Below, piece by piece: positions 17,865 through 25,586 of a DNA stretch of 64,000 nt. A program made the position numbers and the translations under genes. The DNA lies in the NCBI GenBank assembly GCA_937949525.1, contig CALEDT010000010.1, forward strand, positions 1 through 64,000. Direction: 5' to 3'. The number at the start of each line of letters is the position of its first letter. The first letter of the stretch is position 1. The stretch is from an uncultured Burkholderiales bacterium (GTDB taxonomy: Bacteria > Pseudomonadota > Gammaproteobacteria > Burkholderiales > Thiobacillaceae). Below the pieces are notes generated by a model, which was not told the origin of the DNA, ran no database searches, and saw only the letters and a list, made by a program, of their open reading frames with translations.

Positions 17865-18203
17865 ATGGCTAACGTGACCGGCATTGCCCTGGGCATGATC
17901 GAAACCCGCGGCCTGGTGCCCGCGATCGAAGCGGCCGACGCGATGACCAAGGCCGCCGAAGTGCGCCTGATCGGTCGTCAGTTCGTCGGCGGCGGCTACG
18001 TCACCGTGCTGGTGCGCGGCGAGACCGGCGCCGTCAACGCCGCCGTGCGCGCCGGGGCGGACGCCTGCGAGCGCGTCGGTGACGGACTGGTGGCCGCGCA
18101 CATCATCGCGCGCGTGCACAGCGAAGTGGAAGGCATCCTGCCGACCGCGCCGGACGCTGGCGGCGGCGGACGCGACGCCGAGATCACCTCCACCCGTAGC
18201 TGA
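17865..18203 (+). CDS. csoS1B: Hexameric carboxysome shell protein CsoS1 with C-terminal extension
   Basis: This 112-residue BMC protein has the same core as the upstream copy. A C-terminal extension (PDAGGGGRDAEITSTRS) marks it as CsoS1B-like. Many operons have three csoS1 genes; only two are present here. The start ATG at 17865 follows a GGAG-containing leader. The shared 89-bp block lies at 17982-18070. Confidence 0.95.
   Translation: MANVTGIALGMIETRGLVPAIEAADAMTKAAEVRLIGRQFVGGGYVTVLVRGETGAVNAAVRAGADACERVGDGLVAAHIIARVHSEVEGILPTAPDAGGGGRDAEITSTRS
17982..18070 (+). repeat. 89-bp direct repeat shared by the two csoS1 genes (copy 2)
   Basis: Identical to 17642-17730; see that entry. Confidence 0.85.
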
Positions 18204-18217
18204 CGCACGCGCGGCCG

Positions 18218-18655
18218 ATGCACGTCGATCCGCGTACCCTGGGCTGGCTGTCGCGCGCGCTCACGCACGAGATGAGCGCGTTGCAGCAGTATCTGGCGCA
18301 GAGCGTGCTCGCGCGCCTGTGGGGCGACACAGCGCTCGCTGCCAAGCTGCGGCACGAGGCGCTGGAGGAAATGGAGCATGCCGAACGCCTGATGGAACGG
18401 CTGATCCTGCTCGGCGTCGCACCTTCTGCTGGCAATCTGCCGCCGGCGCGGCTCGGCCGCGGCGTCGATGACCTGCTCGCGGCGGATCGCCAACTGGAAC
18501 TCGACGCGGTGCGGCTGTACCAGGAAGCCGCCGCGCATGCGCGCCGCATGCGCGATGGCGACAGCGTCGCACTGCTGGAAGCGATTCTGGAAGAGGAGCG
18601 CGCCCACGTGCAGGAACTCGACGACATGCAGACACAACGGGTCCAGCATGGCTGA
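18218..18655 (+). CDS. Carboxysome-operon ferritin-like (bacterioferritin-related) protein
   Basis: This 145-residue four-helix protein is related to bacterioferritin and is conserved in many proteobacterial cso operons. Likely metal-site residues lie in THEMSALQQYL (helix 1), ALEEMEHAERL (about 47-57) and ILEEERAHVQEL (about 122-133), a repeated E-xx-H arrangement. Its role is unproven; redox or iron handling near the carboxysome is usually suggested. It overlaps the next gene by 8 bp. Confidence 0.88.
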   Translation: MHVDPRTLGWLSRALTHEMSALQQYLAQSVLARLWGDTALAAKLRHEALEEMEHAERLMERLILLGVAPSAGNLPPARLGRGVDDLLAADRQLELDAVRLYQEAAAHARRMRDGDSVALLEAILEEERAHVQELDDMQTQRVQHG

Positions 18656-18917
18656 CGCCCCGGCAGGCTGGGAAGCGCGCGGTAAACCACCGACGCTGTT
18701 TCGCCGTTTCGCGTTTGCGCGTTACGGCGACACGCGCGCCTTCCTGGACGCGCTCGCCGCGCTCAGCGAACAGACCGGGCTGCACCCGCAGAACATCAAC
18801 TTTGGCGCCACCTACGTCAATGTCACGCTGGAAGGCGCCGGCGGTGGCGTACCGGGCGAAGCCGAGCTGGATTTCGCGCGCCGGGTCAACGCGCTGTATC
18901 CGCCTGCCGGTGGCTGA
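18648..18917 (+). CDS. Alpha-carboxysome RuBisCO assembly factor acRAF (PCD-like)
   Basis: This 89-residue protein has the pterin-carbinolamine-dehydratase fold. In alpha-carboxysome operons that fold has been recruited as a RuBisCO folding and assembly chaperone. Segments RFAFARYGDTRAFLDALAAL and HPQNINFGATYVNVTLE show the fold. The catalytic histidine pattern of true dehydratases (HHP) is replaced by LHPQN, which fits a non-enzymatic role. It overlaps the ferritin-like gene and touches mcdA. Confidence 0.9.
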   Translation: MADAPAGWEARGKPPTLFRRFAFARYGDTRAFLDALAALSEQTGLHPQNINFGATYVNVTLEGAGGGVPGEAELDFARRVNALYPPAGG

Positions 18918-18918
18918 C

Positions 18919-19554
18919 GTGGCGACCCAGGTCACCGCCGTCATCAACCAGAAAGGCGGCGCCGGCAAGACCACGCTGGCCATGAACCTGGCCGCCGGTC
19001 TGGCGCGGCGGGCACCGACCGTGGTGATCGATCTCGATCCGCAGGGCTCCTCGCTGCAATGGGCCAGCCAGGGCAGCGCGCCCTTCCCGGCCACGGTCAA
19101 GCAGATCAACGGCCGCTGGGATGCGCGCACGCTGCACCAGAACTACCGCGCCTATCGTCACATGGTGCTGGACTGTCCGCCCTCGCTCGACAGCCACGCC
19201 TCGCTGCAGGCGCTACGCGCCTGCGACCTGGCGCTGATCCCGGTGCTGCCCTCCCCGGTCGATCTGTGGGCCAGCCTGCGCCTGCCGCGCGAGATCGAGG
19301 AAGCGCGCAAGGACAACGCCAACCTGCGGGCGTACATGGTGCTCAACCAGCTCGAACCGAAGAGCGCCATTTCCGCCGCCATGCACGACGCCCTGGCCGA
19401 GTTCGGGGTGCCGGTGCTGAACGCGGCCATGCGTCGCCGCGCCGCCTACCGCAGTGCGGCGCTGGAGGGCGTTTCGGTGTACCAGATGGGCAGCCGCGGC
19501 GCGCCGGCCGCGGCTGAGATCGAAGCCATCATTAACGAGGTGATCGCATCATGA
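18919..19554 (+). CDS. mcdA: Carboxysome-positioning ATPase McdA (ParA family)
   Basis: McdA is a ParA-type ATPase that binds the nucleoid and spaces carboxysomes through the cell so both daughters inherit them. It has 211 residues. The deviant Walker A KGGAGKTT lies at about 12-19, VVIDLDPQGSS at about 36-46, and VLDCPPS at about 76-82. The GTG at 18919, one base after the acRAF stop, is chosen; an in-frame GTG at 18910 is an alternative. Neither has a strong ribosome-binding site. It overlaps mcdB by ATGA. Confidence 0.92.
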   Translation: MATQVTAVINQKGGAGKTTLAMNLAAGLARRAPTVVIDLDPQGSSLQWASQGSAPFPATVKQINGRWDARTLHQNYRAYRHMVLDCPPSLDSHASLQALRACDLALIPVLPSPVDLWASLRLPREIEEARKDNANLRAYMVLNQLEPKSAISAAMHDALAEFGVPVLNAAMRRRAAYRSAALEGVSVYQMGSRGAPAAAEIEAIINEVIAS

Positions 19555-19853
19555 CCAACGTCAAAGACAAGCTCTCCGCCAGCGTCCGTCAAGCCCGTGC
19601 CGCGCAAGCGCCGGCCGCCGCAGACGATGCCGCCAGCCCGGCTGCACCCATCCAGCCGGCGGCGGTTAAGGCCAAGCCGGCCAAACCCGCGGCCACCCGC
19701 ACCGCCGCGCCCCGGAGCACGGCAGCCAAGCCGGCCGTAGCCCGAGCCGAGCCCAAAAAGCCGGCCACGCCCAAACCCGCGCCCGCCGCCAGCGCCAACA
19801 GCGTGCGCGACAGCGCCGGCGAACGGTTCCCCGCGCGCGTCTGGCCCGACTGA
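19551..19853 (+). CDS. mcdB: Carboxysome-positioning adaptor McdB
   Basis: McdB links McdA to the carboxysome. This 100-residue protein is disordered and rich in Ala, Pro and Lys (many APKPA-type stretches at about 20-80), with no recognisable fold. It ends RFPARVWPD; a C-terminal tryptophan is the hallmark of alpha-McdB. The N-terminus KLSASVRQARAAQ resembles CsoS2 N-terminal repeat style. Function is inferred from position (4-bp overlap with mcdA) and composition, since sequence conservation is low. Confidence 0.82.
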   Translation: MTNVKDKLSASVRQARAAQAPAAADDAASPAAPIQPAAVKAKPAKPAATRTAAPRSTAAKPAVARAEPKKPATPKPAPAASANSVRDSAGERFPARVWPD

Positions 19854-19913
19854 GCCGGGGCGGCCCGCGCCGCGCCGGCAACGCTCACCGATCCCATCAC
19901 CCGGTAATCCGCC

Positions 19914-20840
19914 ATGCGTAACGATCCCTTCCTGCGAACCTATTCCCCGCGCCAGCAGGCTCTGGCGCGCGCCGCCGCCCAGCAGTCCGCCTACGGTCCG
20001 GCCGGCGCCGGCACGCGCGCAGCCGCCGACACCACCACCGCCGAGGTACTCGAGCCCTACCTGGTGAAGAGTGAGCCCTACTACCGCCCGGTGGCGGACG
20101 AGGTGGAACTGTACGAAGCCGCCTATTCGGTACGCATGCCGATGATGCTGAAGGGCCCCACCGGCTGCGGCAAGACGCGTTTCGTCGAATACATGGCGTG
20201 GAAGCTCGGCAAGCCGCTGATCACCGTCGCCTGCAACGAGGACATGACGGCCAGCGACCTGGTCGGCCGTTTCCTGCTCGATGCCAGCGGCACGCGCTGG
20301 CAGGACGGCCCGCTCGCCGTCGCCGCGCGTCACGGCGCCATCTGCTACCTGGACGAAGTGGTGGAAGCACGCCAGGACACCACCGTCGTGATCCACCCGC
20401 TGACCGACGCACGCCGCGTGCTGCCGCTGGAAAAGAAAGGCGAACTGATCGAGGCCCACCCGGACTTCCAAATCGTCATTTCCTACAACCCCGGCTACCA
20501 GTCGCTGATGAAGGATCTGAAGCAGTCCACCAAACAGCGTTTCGGCGCGCTGGATTTCAACTATCCGGAACACGACATCGAAGCCGAAATCGTCGCGCAC
20601 GAATCCGGCGTGACGCTGGACGTGGCCAAGAACTTGGTGCACATCGGCGAACGCGCGCGCAACCTCAAAGGCCACGGCCTCGACGAGGGCCTGTCCACGC
20701 GCATGCTGATCTACGCCGGCTCGCTGATCGCCAAGGGTGTGCCGCCGCTGGCCGCCTGCCGCGTCGCGCTGGTACGGCCGATCACCGACGACCCAGACAT
20801 GCGCGACGCGCTGGATTCCGCAGTCACCACCTATTTCTGA
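19914..20840 (+). CDS. cbbQ: RuBisCO activase AAA+ subunit CbbQ (carboxysomal type)
   Basis: CbbQ is a MoxR-type AAA+ ATPase that with CbbO removes inhibitory sugar phosphates from RuBisCO. It has 308 residues. An Ala/Gln-rich N-terminal extension of about 40 residues (SPRQQALARAAAQQSAYG) precedes the ATPase core. Walker A GPTGCGKT is at 81-88, Walker B is in ICYLDEV near 143, and the C-terminal CbbQ domain includes HGLDEGLSTRMLIYAG. The extension may target it to the carboxysome; that is inference. Confidence 0.94.
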   Translation: MRNDPFLRTYSPRQQALARAAAQQSAYGPAGAGTRAAADTTTAEVLEPYLVKSEPYYRPVADEVELYEAAYSVRMPMMLKGPTGCGKTRFVEYMAWKLGKPLITVACNEDMTASDLVGRFLLDASGTRWQDGPLAVAARHGAICYLDEVVEARQDTTVVIHPLTDARRVLPLEKKGELIEAHPDFQIVISYNPGYQSLMKDLKQSTKQRFGALDFNYPEHDIEAEIVAHESGVTLDVAKNLVHIGERARNLKGHGLDEGLSTRMLIYAGSLIAKGVPPLAACRVALVRPITDDPDMRDALDSAVTTYF

Positions 20841-20844
20841 TTCA

Positions 20845-20938
20845 GGATACGGGTTACGGGTTACCGGATACGGTCGTGTTGCGGCGCGGCGAGGCAGCGC
20901 GGATTGACCGAAACCTGGAACCCGGAACCTGAACCCCG
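20845..20938 (+). repeat. Two degenerate 7-bp repeat arrays between cbbQ and cbbO
   Basis: ACGGGTT repeats twice at 20849-20862 and continues as ACCGGAT-ACGG to 20873. A complementary-type array follows at 20912-20936 (aacctgg, aacccgg, aacctga, acccc). CGGGTT and AACCCG can pair, so the gap could fold into an imperfect hairpin in the mRNA ahead of cbbO. Confidence 0.5.
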
Positions 20939-23296
20939 ATGGCCATTCATCTCGAGGAATACCAGGAACTGCTGGACGACCTGCCGCACGACGCGCAGGA
21001 CGTGCTGCGCGCGTCATGGAACGAGGCCGCGCGGATATTCTCTGCGCGAGGCCTGGACAACTACATCAAGGGCGGGGTGGCGTTGCACCATCTCGGTCGC
21101 GGCGAGGAGCTGGTGGTCACCTACCTGCAGGAGATGCCGGAGGTGGCGCGCGCCATCGGCGAGGACGTGCTGCCGGAAGTGGTCAATTTCCTGCTCTCCA
21201 TGGCATCCAAGACCTCCGGCCAGGTGCTGACGCTGATCGCCGGGACCGCGCCGCTGGCGGCCGAGCGCCTGGGTGACGAGGATCTGTTCCGCAAGTATCT
21301 GAACGTGCTGTCCATCCTGCTCGCCCAAGCGCCGCGCGGCCTGCGGCCGATGCTGGAAAACCTCGACCGGCTGCTCACCCAGCTCACGCTCGGCGGCCTG
21401 CGCCGCTGGGTGCAATGGGGCGCACAGGCCTACAAGGCCGATTTCGATGGTCAGCAGCGCTATTTCTCGTTGCAGAGCCCGGACGCGCTGTCGGTGCTGC
21501 AATCGGAACGCAAGGGCACGCTGTTCGTCGACGTGCAGCGGCGCCTCAACATCTATCTGCGCGCCATGTGGGGGCGCGACTTCTTCCTGCGCCCCACCGC
21601 CGGCGACTACGAGAGCCGGGAGGGACTCAAGCCCTACATCGCGCATTACCAGATCTATATCGCCGACGCCTACGACGACTTTCGGCCGCAAGGCCCGGAC
21701 ACGCCGCCCGAGGCGGTCATCCCCGGCCTGGAGATCTACCGTGCAGCCGCCAATCACTGCGCCGCGCATCTGGTGTTCACCGCTGCGCCGCTGTCCATGC
21801 AGATGCTCAACACCACGCAGATGGCCATCATCGAGACCATCGAGGACGCCCGCGTGGAGGAACTGGCCTGCCGCCAGTTCCCCAACATGCGCAATGCCTG
21901 GCTGGCCTTCCACCCACCGCTGGACCCGGTCGAGCCGCAGACGGTGGGCGATCTGCTCAACCGGCTGGCGCGCGCATTGCTGGCACAGGACGACCGCGAC
22001 CCGCACCCCTGGGTGCGCACGGGTGTCGAGCTGTTCCGCGCCGAGCCGGATCTATCCAGCAACCAGGTGAGCTGGAACATCGGCGTTGAGTTGGCGCACC
22101 ACCTCGGCCAGATTCCGCTGCCGGAATACAACCCGCGCACCGACACGCTGCGCGCGCTGTACCGCGACGACAACCGCACGGTGTGGGAGTCGGAAGAGTA
22201 CGACGAACACGAAGCCCTGGAAGCCACCTGGCAGAGCCGGCAACAGGTGCGCAAGAAGGTCTCGGTGATGGAGATGGTCAACGAGGTCAACAACGAATTC
22301 GCCGGCGACGACGCGGAAGAGATCTGGGTGCTGGAAACTCCGTTCTGGCTCGACCAGGAAGGCAAGACCATCAACGAGTTGGAAGGCCGCGAGCCGATCG
22401 CCGACCCGGTGCACTACCACGAGTGGGATTACCAGATCCAGCTCGAACGGCCGAGCTGGGTCACCGTGCTGGAACGCCGCCCCAAGGCCGGCGAGCTGGA
22501 AGTGATCGAGCAGATCATCGACGACAACAAGCCGGTGATCTCGCGCCTCAAGTTCCTGATCGAATCCATGATCCCGCAGGGCATGCAGCGCATCCGCCGG
22601 GTCGAGGACGGCGACGAGCTGGACATCAACGCCGCCGTGCGCGCCATGATCGACATCCGCATGGGGCAGCAGCCGGATACGCGCATCATGATGCGCTACA
22701 AGCGCAACGTGCGTGATCTCGCGGTCATGGTGCTGCTGGACCTGTCGGAATCGTCCAACGACAAGGTGCGTGGCCAGGACTACACCATCCTGGATCTGAC
22801 CCGCGCCGCCACCGTGCTGCTGTCCGACGCGCTGGACCGCATCGGCGACCCGTTCGCGCTGCACGGCTTCTGCTCGGACGGACGGCACGACGTGCACTAC
22901 TACCGTTTCAAGGACTTCGCCCAGCCCTACGACGACCTGGTGAAGGCGCGTCTGGCGGCGATGAAAGGTTCGTACTCCACGCGCATGGGCGCCGCGCTAC
23001 GCCACGCCGCCAGCCACCTGAAACAACAGCCCAAGAACAAGAAAATCCTGTTCATCATCACCGACGGCGAACCCGCCGACAACGACGTGCGCGACCCGCA
23101 GTACCTGCGCCACGACACCAAGCGCGCGGTGGAGGAACTGCAACGCGACGGCATCACCACCTACGCGCTGTCGCTCGACCCGCATGCCGACCAGTATGTG
23201 TCGCGCATCTTCGGCGCCAAGAACTTCACGGTGCTGGACCACGTCGAGCGCCTGCCGGAAAAGTTGCCCATGCTGTACATGGGCCTGACGCGCTGA
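20939..23296 (+). CDS. cbbO: RuBisCO activase adaptor CbbO (von Willebrand A domain)
   Basis: CbbO is the substrate adaptor of the CbbQO activase; it docks the CbbQ ring on RuBisCO. It has 785 residues, matching the family. The long N-terminal domain is helical. The C-terminal vWA domain (about 585-785) has an intact metal-ion site motif DLSES (in AVMVLLDLSESSND) and FIITDGEPADND. It is the last gene of the operon. A 202-bp convergent gap follows, with no clear terminator. Confidence 0.94.
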   Translation: MAIHLEEYQELLDDLPHDAQDVLRASWNEAARIFSARGLDNYIKGGVALHHLGRGEELVVTYLQEMPEVARAIGEDVLPEVVNFLLSMASKTSGQVLTLIAGTAPLAAERLGDEDLFRKYLNVLSILLAQAPRGLRPMLENLDRLLTQLTLGGLRRWVQWGAQAYKADFDGQQRYFSLQSPDALSVLQSERKGTLFVDVQRRLNIYLRAMWGRDFFLRPTAGDYESREGLKPYIAHYQIYIADAYDDFRPQGPDTPPEAVIPGLEIYRAAANHCAAHLVFTAAPLSMQMLNTTQMAIIETIEDARVEELACRQFPNMRNAWLAFHPPLDPVEPQTVGDLLNRLARALLAQDDRDPHPWVRTGVELFRAEPDLSSNQVSWNIGVELAHHLGQIPLPEYNPRTDTLRALYRDDNRTVWESEEYDEHEALEATWQSRQQVRKKVSVMEMVNEVNNEFAGDDAEEIWVLETPFWLDQEGKTINELEGREPIADPVHYHEWDYQIQLERPSWVTVLERRPKAGELEVIEQIIDDNKPVISRLKFLIESMIPQGMQRIRRVEDGDELDINAAVRAMIDIRMGQQPDTRIMMRYKRNVRDLAVMVLLDLSESSNDKVRGQDYTILDLTRAATVLLSDALDRIGDPFALHGFCSDGRHDVHYYRFKDFAQPYDDLVKARLAAMKGSYSTRMGAALRHAASHLKQQPKNKKILFIITDGEPADNDVRDPQYLRHDTKRAVEELQRDGITTYALSLDPHADQYVSRIFGAKNFTVLDHVERLPEKLPMLYMGLTR

Positions 23297-23498
23297 CCGC
23301 GCTCAAGCGGCGGGCCGACCGTAACGTCGGCAAGCGCGCACACTGGCGGGCCCGGATCGACGGCGAGGCCGAACGCGCGCGACGCATCGCGCGGCGATTG
23401 CCGGACAGCATAAGCCGCGCCTGTGCCCGGACTGCCTGACCGAGTGATCCGCCGCGTCGGCGCCGGGGGGTTCGGGCCCTGGCGGGGACGCAGTCCGG

Positions 23499-24032
23499 CT
23501 ACACGCGCGACGAGCCCACCGGCGGCCGCCTGACCACGTCGCGGATGGCGCGCAGCAGCGCCAGCGGGCCCGGCGGACAACCCCGCAGCTCGACATCCAC
23601 CGGAATCACGTTGGCAACGCGGCCGCGGGAGGCATAGCTCGGGCCGAACAGACCGCCGTCGCAGGCGCAATCGCCCATGGCGATCACCCACTTGGGGTCT
23701 GGCGTCGCGTCATAACTGCGCCGCAGCGCGGTTTCCAGATGCGCGCTGACCGGACCGGTGACCAGCAGCACGTCGGCGTGGCGCGGACTGGCAGCGAAGC
23801 GGATGCCCAAACCCTCGATGTTGTAATGCGGTCCGTTGAGCGCGTGGATCTCCAGTTCGCAGCCGTTGCACGAACCGGCGTCGACGTGGCGGATGACCGG
23901 TGCGCGGCCGAACACCTGGCGCAGCTCGTCGTGCAGACGCGCGAATTCGGCTCGGTCGTCGTCGGACGCCGGCTGCGGCTCCGACACGATGCCGCAGCGC
24001 AGCATCTTGTGCAGTATCCGAAAGGTGGCCAT
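23499..24032 (-). CDS. NuoB/HycG-like iron-sulfur subunit of a hydrogenase-4-related complex
   Basis: This 177-residue subunit is the electron-transfer partner of the large subunit, homologous to complex I NuoB and hydrogenase-4 small subunits. All four cysteines of the proximal 4Fe-4S cluster are present: CNGC, AMGDC and ELRGC. It should therefore carry an N2-type cluster. The ATG at 24032, 2 bp after the large-subunit gene, is preferred over upstream options. It is the last gene of a six-gene minus-strand operon, converging on cbbO. Confidence 0.88.
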   Translation of the reverse strand: MATFRILHKMLRCGIVSEPQPASDDDRAEFARLHDELRQVFGRAPVIRHVDAGSCNGCELEIHALNGPHYNIEGLGIRFAASPRHADVLLVTGPVSAHLETALRRSYDATPDPKWVIAMGDCACDGGLFGPSYASRGRVANVIPVDVELRGCPPGPLALLRAIRDVVRRPPVGSSRV

Positions 24033-24034
24033 GG

Positions 24035-25585
24035 CTACAGATCCTGCCCCGAGTAACTGAGGTTGAAGGATTTGTTGATCAGCGGGAAGTCCGGCACGAT
24101 GTTGCCGAGAATGGCCAACTCCAGCAGCGGCCAGTTCTGCCACGATGGATCATGCGGATGCACGCGCTCCAGCCGGCCGTCGGTGCCGATATGCACCGAT
24201 ACCAACACGGGGCCGCGCCAGCCTTCCACCCAGCCCAGACCTTCGGCGTTTTGGCCGTGCGCACACACCTCGGAGCGGCAGGGTCCGGCCGGCAAGCGGC
24301 GAACGATCTCACCGATCAGGCGCAGCGACTCGGCCAGTTCCACGAAGCGCAGCTCGACTCGTGCCGCCACGTCGCCGCGAAGCCCCGTGGCCATGCGTAC
24401 ATCGAGCTGATCATACGGGGCATGGGCATACTGCACGCGCAAATCCCACGCCTGGCCGCTGGCACGCCCGGCCAGGCCGGCAAGCCCCAGGCGCGCGGCC
24501 AGATCCGGGCGTACCGTGCCGGTGTGGGCGAAACGGTCCTGCACGCCGGCGTGCTCGTCATAGATGCTGCGCAGTTCCGCCACCTCGTCGTGCAAACGGA
24601 CACAGGCCACGCGCAGTGGGTCCAACGAAGGTGGATCGACCGCCACCCCGCCGGGCACGATGTGGTCAAACAGGTAACGGTGGCCGAACAACTGCGCGCC
24701 GAGGCGCAGCCAGTCTTCCTTCAGCCGCCAGAACTGGTTGAAACCGAACGTCAGCGCCACGTCGTTGCCCAAATAACCGAGGTCGCCCAGGTGATTGGCC
24801 ACCCGCTCCATCTCCAGCATGAGCGCGCGCAGCCATAGCGCGCGCGCCGGCACAGCCACCCCCAGCGCGGCCTCCACCGCCTGGCAATAGGCCCAGGCAT
24901 AGGCGCTGTGGCTGTCGCCCGATACCCGCCCGGCGAGCCGTGCGCCGGTGACGAGATCCATGCCCTCGAAGCGTTTCTCGATACCCTTGTGCGTATAGCC
25001 CAGCCGCTCCTCCAGCCGGAGCACCTTTTCGCCGACCACGGAGAAACGGAAGTGTCCCGGTTCGATCACGCCGGCATGGATCGGACCGACCGGGATCTCG
25101 TGCACGCCCTCGCCAGCCACGCGCACGAACGCATAGCCGTCGTCGCCCCCGCCGCCGGCAGATGCCGCCGCCGCGTCGAAATCCTTGCGCAGCGGGTAGA
25201 CGTCGGCCGCCCAGGCGTCGTGGCGCAGCCACTTGCGCGTGTCCTCGGCGCCCTCGGCGACGATGCCGAGCAGATCGCGGGTCGCGCGCTGCATGCGCCC
25301 GGCCTGCGGAAACAGCCCGGCCAGATCGGGATAGGCCGGCCTATCGGTGTCCAGGGCACAGCGCGCCCAGATCAGCCCCAGGCTGGACAGGAACACGGTG
25401 TCGAGTGCGAAACTGCCGCCGGACGGACGCCCGTCGCTGCCCCACAACGCCAACAACTGCCCGCCCTCATCGCGGATCGCGCGCGCGAACGACGGCAGTC
25501 GTGCAGGCGTGAGCGAAAAGCGCCACAGCGCATCCTCGCCCTGCGGCGTCAAGGTCAGTTCCAGGTCCCCCAGCCGAGTTTCCAC
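24035..25585 (-). CDS. NuoCD/HycE-like large subunit without nickel ligands
   Basis: This 516-residue protein fuses a NuoC-like domain (about 1-150) to a NuoD/HycE-like domain (about 165-516). Where NiFe hydrogenases have RxCGxC, it has RVSGDS (220-225). The C-terminal DPCxxC motif is also absent; the protein ends INKSFNLSYSGQDL. So it cannot bind the NiFe centre and is not a hydrogenase. It groups by logic with energy-converting hydrogenase-related (Ehr) complexes. The start is a GTG at 25585, with GGGAGG 5 bases upstream. Substrate and electron donor are unknown. Confidence 0.88.
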   Translation of the reverse strand: METRLGDLELTLTPQGEDALWRFSLTPARLPSFARAIRDEGGQLLALWGSDGRPSGGSFALDTVFLSSLGLIWARCALDTDRPAYPDLAGLFPQAGRMQRATRDLLGIVAEGAEDTRKWLRHDAWAADVYPLRKDFDAAAASAGGGGDDGYAFVRVAGEGVHEIPVGPIHAGVIEPGHFRFSVVGEKVLRLEERLGYTHKGIEKRFEGMDLVTGARLAGRVSGDSHSAYAWAYCQAVEAALGVAVPARALWLRALMLEMERVANHLGDLGYLGNDVALTFGFNQFWRLKEDWLRLGAQLFGHRYLFDHIVPGGVAVDPPSLDPLRVACVRLHDEVAELRSIYDEHAGVQDRFAHTGTVRPDLAARLGLAGLAGRASGQAWDLRVQYAHAPYDQLDVRMATGLRGDVAARVELRFVELAESLRLIGEIVRRLPAGPCRSEVCAHGQNAEGLGWVEGWRGPVLVSVHIGTDGRLERVHPHDPSWQNWPLLELAILGNIVPDFPLINKSFNLSYSGQDL

Positions 25586-25586
25586 C

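Noticed and set aside
24035-25585. NiFe hydrogenase large subunit
   Set aside because: Both cysteine pairs that bind nickel are missing, so hydrogenase activity cannot be supported.
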